A DNA stretch of 64,000 nt from Aegilops tauschii subsp. strangulata (Eukaryota; Streptophyta; Magnoliopsida; Poales; Poaceae): NCBI RefSeq assembly GCF_002575655.3, contig NC_053036.3, positions 197,254,788 to 197,318,787 on the forward strand, written 5' to 3'. This document shows positions 54,401 to 64,000 of this stretch, piece after piece. Under the pieces are notes generated by a model that did no database searches, was not told the DNA's origin, and was given only the letters and a program-made list of their open reading frames with translations. The translations under genes were made by a program, and so were the position numbers. How positions within the stretch are numbered: the first letter of the stretch is position 1; each line of letters starts with the position of its first letter.

Positions 54401-57400
54401 TGATACACAATTAACTTATCAGATGACTAGATTCGATATTTACGAAGAAATCAATGAAAGCAGAAGATACATTGGATGAATTAATTAGTAGTAGTAAACA
54501 CTAGCATACAAAGAAAAGTACAGAGAAGACAAATGTTTCTCTGCAAAAATTTACATAAAATTCAATTATTTTCCAGTACATTACTTGTATTGAATTATTT
54601 TACAAGTTTTGGAGAAGAAAACTTACAGCCTCAAAGGGAACATGAAAAACATTCTAGGCATCAAAGGAACAATGTAATTGCACACGGAACAATTTTACAC
54701 CAATGGGGTTATGATCATTGTTTTCAAGGCGTCCCTAAGGCGTCGCCTAGGCGACGCTTTGGCGTCAGGGTGCGCTCCCTGATGGCAAGACGTCGTCCTC
54801 GCCTTAGACTATTGAGTAAGGCGTCCGCCTTGGCCGGTATGGCGTCTGAGTCGTCCGCTTTAGGGCCGCCTCACATGCCTTGGACCAAATCAGACGCTCT
54901 GGTCTGACAGGCAGGGAACAGGGATTCCAGGCGGGAAAAACTGAGCTGCGCGGGAACATTGGCTCACGAGCGAAACAGTTATGAGGAGGGGAAAGATACA
55001 GAGAGAATCAAACCAGAGCGTGCAAATCTCCAGGATTCCAGCGAGAGGGTCTCTCCTCTGGCGACGGCTTCCTCCTCCCTGACCACAACTCCCCACCCCT
55101 CTCCAGCTGCAGCTCCTCCCCATCCTCCAGTGAAACCTCTTCCACAAGATCAACACCACAGCAAGGTATGGCTCCCGCCCTCTCTCCTCCCCCTTCCTCT
55201 CCTCTGCTCTTTCTTCCATCCAGCACCAAAGCTTGCCATGCTTTCCTGCTCTGCTCTGCTCTTTCTCCTCTGCATCTGTTTCCTCCCAAATCTGCTTCTC
55301 CATCCACAAGGCAGCAGCCCCACCACCGCTTCTCTCCTTCCCCATGCTTAATCTAGTTGCTCTAGTTATTTGACTCTTCTCTCTTTTTTCTGGCCAGGTG
55401 TCCCTGCTCTGATGAATCCTTTGGCTGGTAATGCTTATGATCTATCCAATGACCCAGCTTGGAAGTATGGGTTCTGGCCAGATTTAGAGAGGAAAGATTT
55501 AATACATTGTGTGGCAAGATAGTCCATGCTGGAGTTAAAAGGCTGAAGCAGCACCCTTCTGGGGGTTTCAGTGATGCGGATAAGTGCCCTGAGGCATCCG
55601 TAGAGATTAGGATAGAGATGCGCAATTCCTTAAACAGTGGAAAGTTTAAAGCTATGGAGCGATATATTGATGAGGAGGATGCATCTGAAGTTCAAAGGCA
55701 CCATTCTGTCATATACACAAGATGATGCCTATTCTTTGGTAACAGCTTATTATGCCAATGCTAGTTGTTAAATCTCCAAATTGGCTGCCATTTATGTACA
55801 CTTCATTATGTTAATGCTAGTTGTTGAATCTCCTAATTGGCTGCCATATATTATACTCCCTCCGTTCCCAAATATTTGTCTTTCTAGACATTTTAAATAG
55901 ACTACAACATACAGATGGATGTAGACATATTTTAGAGTCTAAATTCACTCATTTTGCTTTGTATGTAGTCACTTGTTGAAATCTCTAGAAAGACAAAAAT
56001 ATTTAGGAACGGAGGGAGTATATGTATATGTCTAAGGCGTCGCCTCACCTTACGCTTTAGCGCTTAGCCAGTGAGGCGCCCCCCCCCCCCCCCCCCCCCA
56101 GCGCCTTGCCTCGCCTTACCGCCTTAAAAACAATGGTTATGATAGGCTAAATAATACTTGCAGAAGGGCACAAAATGTGCAAACTGCAAAGCCTGGTTTA
56201 GTGCAGGTTGTACGACACACAGCACTCAAAAAGAAAAGGGCAAAGAGTGAAACATCATTTGAAAGAGCTATAGCATGTAAACCCATTATTATTCTACTGC
56301 ATTATCCTAGAACCAAACCAAATATATTTTGACAATAAATCAACAAGGCAGAATAACAGAAGTGCTGATATCAAATCAAAAGAGGAAAAAGAAGTACAAA
56401 TATTACATATGAGAATAAGCAATATCCCAAAAGCTCAATATAAAATTCAGGTCATAGGACATAGGTACCTTAGCGGAAACAGTAGTCCATATCTTATGAC
56501 TACTCCCAAGCACCATAATGGGAACAAATAGATGTTCCAGTTCCATGGCTCCGGAGAATTTGACTTAAAGCAACGTGTGAACGAATCCTGCATAAGTGCA
56601 AACACAAGCGAGGTCATAACTAGGCACCTAACGCATAAAAAGGAATCATAGCACAGCTAAGACACATATACTTGGTGGTCAATGAGACATGGCATAAAGA
56701 TGTCAGAACTTAAACTTTCAGAACAAGGTTTAGGCTAGGGTTGAAGATTCGGTGATTGGACGCCCAAGGGAGATTCTGCGGTTAGGGCTAGAGAGCCCTA
56801 CGCTCAGGAGAGAGAGTTGAGCAAGTAAAAGGATAATTTCATTCTAATTCTTTGCTGGTCTCATATCACGGGTCCCTCCCTCATTACATAAAGGGGCTGC
56901 CTTACAAGTGAGAATCAAACTGAAAGAATAGGACTCTTTAACCTATTTGAACACAAACTGGACCTGATAGACTTATAGTAATATACTAGGACAATGCCCG
57001 TGCGTCGAACGTGATATAAATATTCTAGTATGTTAGCTTGTGATTAACCTGCCAATAAATGCGATTGTGTAAATAAATGTTTATCAAATCCTGCCCGTGA
57101 TTTACCTTATATTTTGATGAGAAGTTTGGTAAGTAAATTAAAGTGAATTGGTTCAAAAAGTAAGTAAATTAAGATGATTGATTATCATACAAAGAAGGTT
57201 AGACAAAGGGGTGGTGAGAAGAAAAGTGAAACATGGAACCTCACATTCTTTTTAAGTAGTAGAGATAATCCTTTCCCGGCCTCCACCTCCCCAAATATGA
57301 ATAACCACTATTATTTTCTAATTTACAACCTGCTCAGACTTGCAGGTTTGGCTTCCTCTTATATTGGATAAGGCGAATATTATGCCATAAGACAGAAAAC

Positions 57401-59601
57401 ACAACACATTCAAATTATGTGCACCTCAAACAACAGGTATTTCATGTTCAAAATATAGAGGCTATGAACTACATACACGAAAGATGCTCAAGTTCATATC
57501 CATGAAGGATGACAAAATGTTCAATGTTCTATTTTACACCTCCATTAAGGGGTTGCTTGGATACCTAGATTATAGAGAAGTAGTTTTTCTTAAACCTGAT
57601 TTCTGGTGTAACAACCAGAAAAATTGTTTGGATTATCTAACAAACTCGTGGATATACTAAACTGAGTTTTCCAAAAGCCCCAAAACCCAGTTTATACAAA
57701 ACGACTAATAGACGTTTTTATATAAACGACTTTTCTGTATGCATCAGGAGCAATGAAGTCCGACGTGCTGATCATGGTACACTCCGACGGCCTTGACAGC
57801 AGCTTGACAAAGCCAAAAGCCGCCATTGCCGATCTCGGTCAGGCACCCAGGAGCAGGTTGCGATGCTCCACCTAGCCCAGCGCCTCCATGGTGGACGCGG
57901 ACTGCGGCCAGCTGCCATTGTGTCCATCAGCAGCTTCACAATTACCATCGTCGTCCATATGCTCCAGCTTGTGTGTCGTCCTCGCGCCTCCTAGCATGTG
58001 CGTTGTGCTCTGCTGTTACCGGCGAATCAATCCAGCAGCTAGGTGGTACATGCGTGCCCGGCCTGAGAATCAATCAAGGTGCTTTACGCCATGTGCTTGT
58101 GTCTTGTCATATGTGAGCTGTATGTACGTGCATCTTCATGGCGGAAAGAATTCGTCACCGGAGCGACGTATGGGGACCTGGACCAGCATTCATGACACCG
58201 GCGAACGAAGCAGAGCACAATCAGGCGAGCAGCGCTACCACCCCGGCGGCCACGGCGATGGCCGCGCAACCCCACCGGAGAGCCGTTTACAGTGTGGTTG
58301 TCCGCTGCTGTGCGTGTAGGTGCCAAGAGCGAGCCAAAGCACCGCACCTCCATGAATTGTTTTTCTATTTCCCCGAAAACGAAGAACTCAAAATCGTGTT
58401 TTTCTATTTTCCCATCCAAACAAGGTATTGTATGTACTTACCTTAACAGAATAACAAACCAAAACTGGTTTTCCCACAAATCCTCCAAAAACTCGTTTTC
58501 TAAAATCTCACATATAATTCCCTATATCCGAACAACCACTAAGGGAGAGTTGTGACAGTACTAACTACTGAGTTATCATCACTTCCTAAAAAGTTGACTT
58601 TATCGAGCAAAACAAAATGATCAGCAGCTAGACAATTTTTCATCCGATCAAAAAGTTGAACTTAACAATGGAAAGAACTTCTGTAATCTATAATGCAGTC
58701 ACTATATCGAAGGAATACTCATCCAAGCACCACTGGTTCTAGCAAGAGAAACATGTTAGCCCTTTCAATTGGGTGTTCGCACAAGCTAAGTTAGTCTCAG
58801 CCAGACCGAAGCCTTCATAACAATCTTTCAAAATTACATAATGGTTAATACTAACCGCGCAATTCCAAGAGTCAAAAATTTGGAAAATATAACAAAACCC
58901 CTCCTAAATAAACAGAAAAAACAAAAACAGTCTTTCGAATGACTGACCGTATTGCTTTCCATCTAATCCAGGATAATTCACTATTTTAAGCCAAATATGT
59001 AAACTACAGCTGGAGATGTGTTGAATAGAATAGCCATACAGATAATAATGGCAGTAAACAAGCTAGCCCTCAAAAGGTCAAGAGGTCTTAAATCAAGGTG
59101 GCCAATGACAGGACATCCAGCTAATAGCAACATGCTAGTATCCTACACGAACTGAACCAAAACCACACAAATTAAACATTTGTAAATCGAAATTATAATT
59201 CTTACACACCTTTCCACCAAATAGGAAAGGTGAAAGAGGCTCGTTTCTCCTTATCCTAAACCTTGCAGATCATAAGCCTAGAAACGACTACTGACCTCAT
59301 ACATTCCCACAGGAAACGAGAGAAGGTAAAAGGATCAAATAAAGCACTCACATCGACGATGGCGCCCGCCGCCTCGGTGAGCACCGGCGAGATGTCCAGC
59401 AGATCGCGCCTGTAAAACCGCATCAAACGCCTCAACAATCTAGCTGGAATCGATAATCAAACGAGCGAGATCGAGAAGCAAGCAAGGCGCAGCGGCAGGG
59501 GGTTAGGGCTGTTACAGGGTGAGACTCCTGGGAGGTTCCTGCGGGAGCGAGTCCGCGGTGAGGTAATCGTCAAGGTTGGGCGCGTCCAGCGACGACGCCA
59601 T
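51471..59601 (-). CDS. GPAT9: Glycerol-3-phosphate acyltransferase 9, 12 exons, 364 aa
   Basis: ER-membrane enzyme that acylates glycerol-3-phosphate at sn-1, the first step of glycerolipid and seed-oil synthesis. Coding exons on the minus strand: 59601-59516, 59409-59352, 56587-56469, 54399-54300, 53564-53469, 53106-53010, 52918-52831, 52761-52665, 52303-52218, 52125-52006, 51916-51818 and 51519-51471. All introns have GT...AG ends and the 1095 coding bases join in frame. Residues 67-87 and 89-110 are membrane spans. Acyltransferase motifs: NHTSMID (HX4D, 158-164), GCIWFNR (197-203), FPEGT (231-235), then CPIAIKYN. The C-terminus PSPKHTEEK...RRLEEN fits plant GPAT9; the Arabidopsis protein is slightly longer (376 aa). 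Alternatives such as LPAAT fit less well. Introns 2, 3 and 11 hold transposons, but the exons look intact. The start at 59601 is MASSLDAPNLDDYL. Confidence 0.93.
51625..51782 (+). mobile_element. Stowaway-type MITE in GPAT9 intron 11 (158 bp)
   Basis: Left end CTCCCTCCGTTTCTAAATAT, right end inverted (ATTTAGAAACGAAGGGAG). Left flank TA; right flank has changed to CA. It occupies more than half of the 298-bp intron 51520-51817 and ends 35 bp from the exon 11 donor site. Confidence 0.85.
55412..55725 (+). pseudogene. BED-type zinc finger start of a hAT transposase, frameshifted
   Basis: From 55412 the frame reads MNPLAGNAYDLSNDPAWKY and GFWPDLERKDLIHCV, then hits a stop. In the next frame it continues GKIVHAGVKRLKQHPSGGFS, DADKCPEASVEIRIEMRN and on to 55725. 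A 7-base gap relative to a normal BED finger removes the second cysteine of the first CxxC pair and shifts the frame. The histidine and final cysteine of the finger remain. The catalytic RNase H-like core is absent, so this is a remnant that could not encode a transposase. Confidence 0.75.
55856..56018 (+). mobile_element. Stowaway-type MITE nested in the hAT-like element (163 bp)
   Basis: Left end CTCCCTCCGTTCCCAAATAT, right end ATATTTAGGAACGGAGGGAG on the plus strand, so the ends are inverted. TA lies on both sides (55854-55855, 56019-56020). Confidence 0.9.
56079..56099 (+). repeat. Homopolymer of 21 cytosines
   Basis: An uninterrupted run of 21 C residues between GTGAGGCG and AGCGCC in the right subterminal part of the hAT-like element. 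The length may be unstable or a sequencing uncertainty. Confidence 0.9.
56985..57270 (+). mobile_element. Probable small MITE-like element in GPAT9 intron 2
   Basis: Left end TACTAGGACAATGCCCGTGCG and right part TTTTTAAGTAGTAGAGAT have the look of a common cereal small transposon with ACTAG...CCCGTGCG start. Borders are approximate and no coding sequence is present. Confidence 0.45.
57549..58539 (+). mobile_element. PIF/Harbinger-like element in GPAT9 intron 2, with GC-rich interior (991 bp)
   Basis: TAA on both sides (57546-57548, 58540-58542). Ends are inverted: GGGGTTGCTTGGATA at the left and GTGGTTGTTCGGATA for the right end on the minus strand. Subterminal motifs GTTTGGATTATC and TTTTCCCA/TGGGAAAA recur. 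The interior (57760-58330) is GC-rich and contains overlapping ORFs without recognisable domains (57826-58116, 57888-58319); it could be captured host sequence. No transposase. Confidence 0.6.
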
Positions 59602-59972
59602 CTCCTCCCAGCGGCCGACGCCGGCGGGAGCGACGGCGACGGCGATAACGCCGAGGAAGGCTTGGCGATGGGGCAACGGGTGAGATTGGGCGCAATGAGT
59701 CGTGGTACGTCCAGCGAATTGATGATGCCGTGGATCAGACGTACAGCGAGGGAGCGGCTCATAAACAAGTGGACACCACCGTTCTGCTGACATGTGGGGC
59801 CTGTATGCGAACATGGGCCAAAGTGCCGGTCATTTATCGGCCAGGTCTTTTTGTAGTCCATCTCGGCCCACGTAGGATCCATATAGTCCAGGTCGTTCGT
59901 TACTCCGGCTACCCTCCATACCCTTGCACATCCTCGCCGCCCGCCGCCACTGCACCCCTAGCAGCAGCCGCC
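59602..59972. promoter_or_regulatory. Shared divergent promoter of GPAT9 and ESF1-like gene (371 bp between ATGs)
   Basis: The two start codons face away from each other with 371 bp between them. Site II-type elements TGGGCC (59814-59819) and GGCCCA (59865-59870) lie nearer the ESF1 side; this motif is common upstream of plant ribosome-biogenesis genes. No clear TATA box is visible for either gene, which fits housekeeping expression. The 5' UTR borders cannot be fixed. Confidence 0.6.
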
Positions 59973-62900
59973 ATGGCGCCGACGGCCGACTCCGTCGACC
60001 TCAAGGGTCAAAAGAAGGCCAAGAAATCCAATTCCAAAGATGAGAGAAAGCACCGGAAGGATAAGCATGAGCGTCCCGCCGCGGACGAAGCGTCTCCCCG
60101 CAACGAGGCCAAACGCAAGCACAAGGGCGGGCAGGAGGGCAAGGAGCACGGCAAGAAGCCCAAGAAGGAGAAGAAGGCTGGGGCTGAGGCCGAGGCTATG
60201 GGGGCGGAGGTGAAGCGGGGAGACGAGAAGATGAAGCGGGCGATGGAGGACGAGCGATTCGCGGCGGCGCGGACCGACCCGAGGTTCAGGCCGATGCGGC
60301 GGAAGGAGGCCAAAGTCGCCCTGGACTCGAGGTTCAACGGCATGCTGACCAACCCGATGTTCGCTTCGTCGGAGGCGCCGGTGGACAAGCGCGGCAGGCG
60401 CCGCAAGAAGGGCGCCAAGGAGAACCCCATGCTGCATTACTATCTCAAACAAGAGGAGGGGGATGAAAAGGAGAAAGACAAGGAGAAAGTGAAGCTGGTC
60501 CAAGAAGATGATGACGATGAGGTGGAAGAAGAGGATGAGCAAGTTGAAGAGAGTTCTAGTAGCGATGACGAAGAGGAGGAGGAGGAGGAGGAGGAGGACG
60601 ATGACGAGGTGACGTTTCCCATCCAACTCTATGATGTTTCATTTGATTACTTTTCTCTGCTATTGTAAAGGTTGCATAACTTCTCCATTTTCGCCTATGC
60701 TCTCGCTTGTGAATTGGGAGAGAATAAAACTATAAAAGCACGTCCTTATGTTGATACGTATGTGAGATGTATGGTCTGGTTGGTAGTTTGTAATTATTTG
60801 ATATGTGCTGTTTAATTCCATCTTTCATGTCGGTAGCACAGATGCTGTTTTAATTCCAACTATGAAGGCAACAGACTTAACAGTTATGGGGATTTCTTCA
60901 ACTTGTGGTGTATGTTTGTGCTTGCTGTAGTCTTCTTCTTTTCTTGTAGAACGTGGAGCTTATTGAGAGATGCTTGTTAGAGACAGAGAAATGTGTGTTT
61001 CTGTAAGCCACGCATCTCAATATGTGACTGCAAGAACCATTTCAAACTGCGACTCTAGATCTTATATACTGGTTTTTTTTCTGCAACTTACTGCATAGTT
61101 GGTTTTATTGCCTGCCAATACGGGTCTCTTAGGTAGGTCATGTGTTTTTATTCCTAGGATTTCCATATGGTTACTAAATTATCTTGATGGGACACTTTAC
61201 TAGCTGTATTTTCCTTGTCGTCAAGAGAGACATGTTTCTTGCATTCCTTATAATTCCTGCTGTCCTTTTTCTGCAGTGCTCTGTCGGCAGTGACATTGCT
61301 CATTACTTGATGGCGAGGCATGATGATACACCTATGATTGATAAGGAAACTCATAGGCTTGCTGTTGTTAACATGGACTGGGATCACATTAAGGTGTGTG
61401 CACTAGTTCATTAAATCTATTATCCTGATAAGTAATCCTCTGCGCCTAAACTATTTTAGGCATGCTTTTGGTTATTTCCGTTGCTTGAGAATCCACCTCG
61501 AAAGAATTTTTTTAGGCCACGTGCATTTCTTTTCAGCTTTTGTATTTGCTTGATAAACCTCTAAGGGCTCTGTGGATGGCAATTTTTTAAAATAGATGAT
61601 GGTAAACAGGACTTCTGGAAAGAAAAAAAATATGTTGTTTTGCTGGTTTGTTCTTTTAGATGGAATGCAAAAGCCTTGTGTCTCAATGCATTGATAGAAG
61701 AAGTTGTATGTACAAGCCTACGAGAGGCCACACCCCAAAGTACAACGCTACACACTAGGTGGTAGGCACTGTAGGCAAAATTGTCTAAGGTCCGTCACCA
61801 CTGTCCCTGCGCACAATCTGACCTCAGCTTTGATTCTGTCAAGCAAACTGGCGACGCTAGGGATGGTTTCATTGTGCTGCTTCCAGTCCACCTATTTTGG
61901 GACTGCCCTTTTGTTCAAAACTGTTTGACAGATGATCATTCCTAATAAGAACAGAGGAATATCATTCTTTGATGAGGCTCTTCTAGCCATTCAAGACTTG
62001 CCTAATACAATTGCTCTTGAACTAGTAATCATGCGCTGCTGGAGCATATGTACTCTTAAGGAATGAAAAAAAATCATAATGCTGCCCCACATGTTCAAGG
62101 GTGGTGCAACATCCTCAAGAAAGACCTGAAGATCAGAGCTAAGAGCAAATCATCACAATGCTGCAGAAATCAGGAATTGTATAGATGTATATCTTTAGGG
62201 ATGTGTTCGGTTTCAGTAACGAAGTAAAATGTAATGGGTCTGTGATGTCCCTGACCTTGGTTCCTGCGTTTGGCTCGAGAGGAAAACAGAACGCCTGATT
62301 CCACCTGAGGGGAATATACCCCCGAGATGCGGAACGCACTCATTCCTCTCACCCTCTCTCGTCTCACCCCAACAAGCAGCCACCACCGGGGGAGACGGGC
62401 CCGATCCCGCGCGCTCAGCTGCCGGTTGGCCTACCGACCACCGCCGGCGAAGCCAGCCGGCCTACGAGCCGCCCGTCCATCGCCCTCCTCCCTGCAGGCT
62501 CCCTCACAGGAGCTCCCAAACCCACTTCTACCTTGCTGCCCGGTCGCCATGGACGTCGCCCGCAGCGCCGTGCAGCCAAGCCGCCATCTGCTCGCGTCCG
62601 GCCGGTGTTGTGGCCTCCCTGCCCGCATCTACTTCCTCTCGATCGTGCCTCCATGCACCCTGCGCACCTGACAGCCAATCCTCCATGACCTCGCCTCTGC
62701 ACAGCTCTATCACCGGCTTACGCAGGCGCCTCCTCTCTCACTGTCATTGCCATGCCAGCCTCTGCCCCCGCCTCTTTCTGCACTACGGTCGACCCCAACA
62801 GCCACTGTCGTCAACCTCTGACCTGTGCCCACCCGAGCTCTGACCGGACCCGATGACCCCGCCTCCCGAGCACAGCTCTCCGTCGTCACCACCTACGCTG

Positions 62901-64000
62901 GTGCTGCCCACCAAGGAAGGCTGATTTGGACAGCGGGTTGACCAGGCGACGCCTTGACCTGAGTGAAGGTGCAAGGAATCAAATCATCGGCGCTTCCTTC
63001 TATCCTGCTCGAAGATGTGTGTAGATGCACACGGTGATTTATTACTTTTAGAAATGATGCTTAGTACCAGTACTAGTTGACATGAATTTAATACTAGTTG
63101 CTAAATGATGACTACTGTCAGCATTAGCATTGAATTTAGACGAAACCAAACACCGAGATGGAACCATTCCATTCCATCTCATTAGCTCTACGAAACAAGG
63201 AGATGGAACCATTACATTGCATTCTACTTTGTTCTACAACCAAACACACCTTAGGTTTCTTTAGCTCTTTTCGTTACCTTTACTTGTACATATTTGAACT
63301 TTTCTTTAATAGAAATTACCATAGAACAATTCCGGAGTAAAAACAAAAAAAACAAAAAAAGAACACGACGTAAACATGATCGCCAATTAAGCCCCCCTTG
63401 CGTGTGGCAGTGGGCATCTGGAGGATGGTTTGCTACCACCACTCCACAAAGTCATCCCTGGGAATGGCCGACGAGCAGTCAGTCAGATTCAGTAGAGGAC
63501 GTCGTGCCACAAAGTGTGTGACTGGTTTGTTAGGTTGAAGTACGATACATAGATACATTTTGTTTGGCTTAAATATGTTTTTGTTTCTATTCTTTTTGTT
63601 TTGTTGAGAACAGGTGAAATATCTAGCAGTAAAACTTCCCAAAGAAATCCCTAATCCCCATCACTCAAATGCACTTGTAATGATTGTATTTTCATTTAAA
63701 ATATGTCCAATATTTTTGTTAAGTATTGAAGCACTTCCTGTGATTTTTATGGCAACCCAACAAATGTCTTTGATACTTAATATTCTGATAACTGAATGAA
63801 ATCCTGCTTTTACTAGAACTGAGGATACAAACGACCCATTGGGATTTACCTTTTTTTTGCTCGTAGCAATTTCTGTTTTGCTTCTTGAGTTCAGTGGCAT
63901 TATCCCTTTGTTTTGCCCCTTCCAACAGGCGGTGGACTTGTATATGGTGATGACATCTTGCATCCCAAAAGGTGGACGAGTTCTATCAGTCTCAATATAT
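59973..64000 (+). CDS. ESF1: ESF1-like pre-rRNA-processing protein, 5' part (exons 1-3)
   Basis: Nucleolar protein of the small-subunit processing pathway (18S rRNA maturation) in yeast and presumably plants. Exons in the window: 59973-60608, 61277-61393 and 63929 onward, with GT...AG introns and continuous phase. Exon 1 has a lysine-rich N-terminus (a likely nuclear/nucleolar signal), then the conserved block DERFAAARTDPRFRPM, EAKVALDSRFNGMLTN and FASSEAPVDKRGRRRKKG. An acidic stretch of Asp, Glu and Ser follows at about residues 175-212. Exon 2 gives SDIAHYLMARHDDTPMIDK and ETHRLAVVNMDWDHIK, and exon 3 gives AVDLYMVMTSCLPKGG-like sequence (here SCIPKGGRVLSVSIY). The C-terminal NUC153 region lies beyond the window. 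The start at 59973 (MAPTADSVDL) is the first ATG of the conserved frame; the longer upstream frame is not supported. Confidence 0.92.
60440..60607 (+). repeat. GAG/GAT-rich simple sequence encoding the acidic tract of ESF1 exon 1
   Basis: Repeated GAGGAG and GATGACGA units encode the Glu/Asp/Ser run just before the exon 1 donor. Such tracts vary in length between alleles. Opposite-strand ORFs here are shadows. Confidence 0.7.
61394..62197 (+). other. Left part of ESF1 intron 2
   Basis: Intron sequence without a recognisable gene. AT-rich, with short ORFs only (61561-61755, 61704-61928). It ends at the Harbinger-like element. Confidence 0.5.
62198..63250 (+). mobile_element. PIF/Harbinger-like element in ESF1 intron 2, with GC-rich interior (1053 bp)
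   Basis: TTA on both sides (62195-62197, 63251-63253). Ends are inverted: GGGATGTGTTCGGTT at the left and GGTGTGTTTGGTTG for the right end on the minus strand, followed by similar AAGTARAATGYAATG-type subterminal sequence. The interior from about 62340 to 62960 is GC-rich with short ORFs (62327-62671, 62610-62843) but no known domain. No transposase, so it is a non-autonomous carrier, possibly with captured DNA. Confidence 0.65.
63251..63928 (+). other. Right part of ESF1 intron 2
   Basis: Intron sequence leading to the acceptor CTTCCAACAG at 63919-63928. It includes an A-rich run near 63341-63360. No gene or clear repeat is recognised. Confidence 0.5.

Larger units (their letters stand above)
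54716..56135 (+). mobile_element. hAT-like transposon in GPAT9 intron 3 (1420 bp)
   Basis: Flanked by the 8-bp duplication gttatgat (54708-54715, 56136-56143). Ends are inverted: CATTGTTTTCAAGGCG at the left and CATTGTTTTTAAGGCG for the right end on the minus strand. Subterminal regions are rich in AAGGCGTCGCC and GGCGACGC motifs. Inside are a G/A-rich leader, a CT-rich putative 5' exon and intron, and the N-terminal part of a BED-finger transposase. The 8-bp duplication plus the BED finger support the hAT superfamily. A Stowaway MITE is nested in it at 55856-56018. Confidence 0.85.

Noticed and set aside
51471..59601. LPAAT or LPEAT in place of GPAT9
   Set aside because: The N-terminal DSFTRCFKS and PEPWNWN segment and the C-terminal PSPKHTEEK motif fit GPAT9, not those families, as far as I recall them.
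59958..60626. 222-aa minus-strand ORF opposite ESF1 exon 1
   Set aside because: Leu/Val runs are the reverse of the Glu/Lys-rich ESF1 coding sequence; a shadow.
62327..62843. Protein-coding gene in ESF1 intron 2
   Set aside because: Short overlapping ORFs in several frames within a transposon, no domains, no splice or promoter context.

Overview
This window is nuclear DNA of a grass, almost certainly a Triticeae cereal (wheat, Aegilops or barley type). The evidence is the repeat content: Athila-type Ty3/gypsy LTRs beginning TGATACG or TGATAAG, an Angela/BARE-type Ty1/copia element whose LTR reads ATATGCCCTAGAGGC near its start, and Stowaway MITEs with CTCCCTCCGT ends. The genes contain spliced introns and have grass-like GC-rich first exons. 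All gene calls come from reading the sequence; no database was searched.

Bases 1-38508 are one nested pile of retrotransposons. The outermost layer is a minus-strand Athila-type element (LTR 36991-38508; gag pieces at 36786-36990, 35826-36006 and 27073-27293). Three elements sit in its gag: a 779-bp hAT-like element (36007-36785, 8-bp target duplication), a full-length Angela-like copia element (27294-35825, duplication caaag), and a minus-strand copia element (pieces 25453-27072 and 14683-15030). That copia element was hit twice more: by a plus-strand gypsy element with an antisense ORF (15031-25452, duplication gtacc) and by a plus-strand Athila element (4903-14682). The latter's 5' LTR was hit by a second, minus-strand Athila-type element (1-4902). 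The gypsy element at 15031-25452 also carries a partial Athila LTR (22080-23479). Every coding region in the pile is broken by stops, frameshifts or deletions.

Bases 38509-49100 are a transition zone of DNA transposons and relics. They hold a Harbinger-like element with a long ORF (38684-40102), a 5'-truncated LINE (40237-42265), a second LINE/RNase H relic, AT-rich short-motif arrays, a tRNA-like sequence, a 115-bp tandem duplication, a possible exonuclease gene fragment and another LINE fragment.

Bases 49100-64000 are the genic part. A single-exon NDR1/HIN1-like (LEA_2) membrane protein gene lies at 49259-49867 (+). A 12-exon gene for glycerol-3-phosphate acyltransferase 9 (GPAT9) runs from 59601 to 51471 (-); its exons join in frame to give 364 residues. 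Head to head with it, 371 bp between start codons, is the 5' part of an ESF1-like nucleolar rRNA-processing gene (59973 onward, +), which leaves the window in exon 3. The introns carry MITEs, a hAT-like element with a broken BED-finger relic, and two roughly 1-kb Harbinger-like elements.

The most unusual pattern is a GC-rich inverted-repeat cassette found just upstream of the TATA box in the Athila LTRs. A similar cassette occurs a second time inside the elements, downstream of the polyprotein; in the plus-strand Athila element it is followed by a second TATA-like box and an extra ORF.
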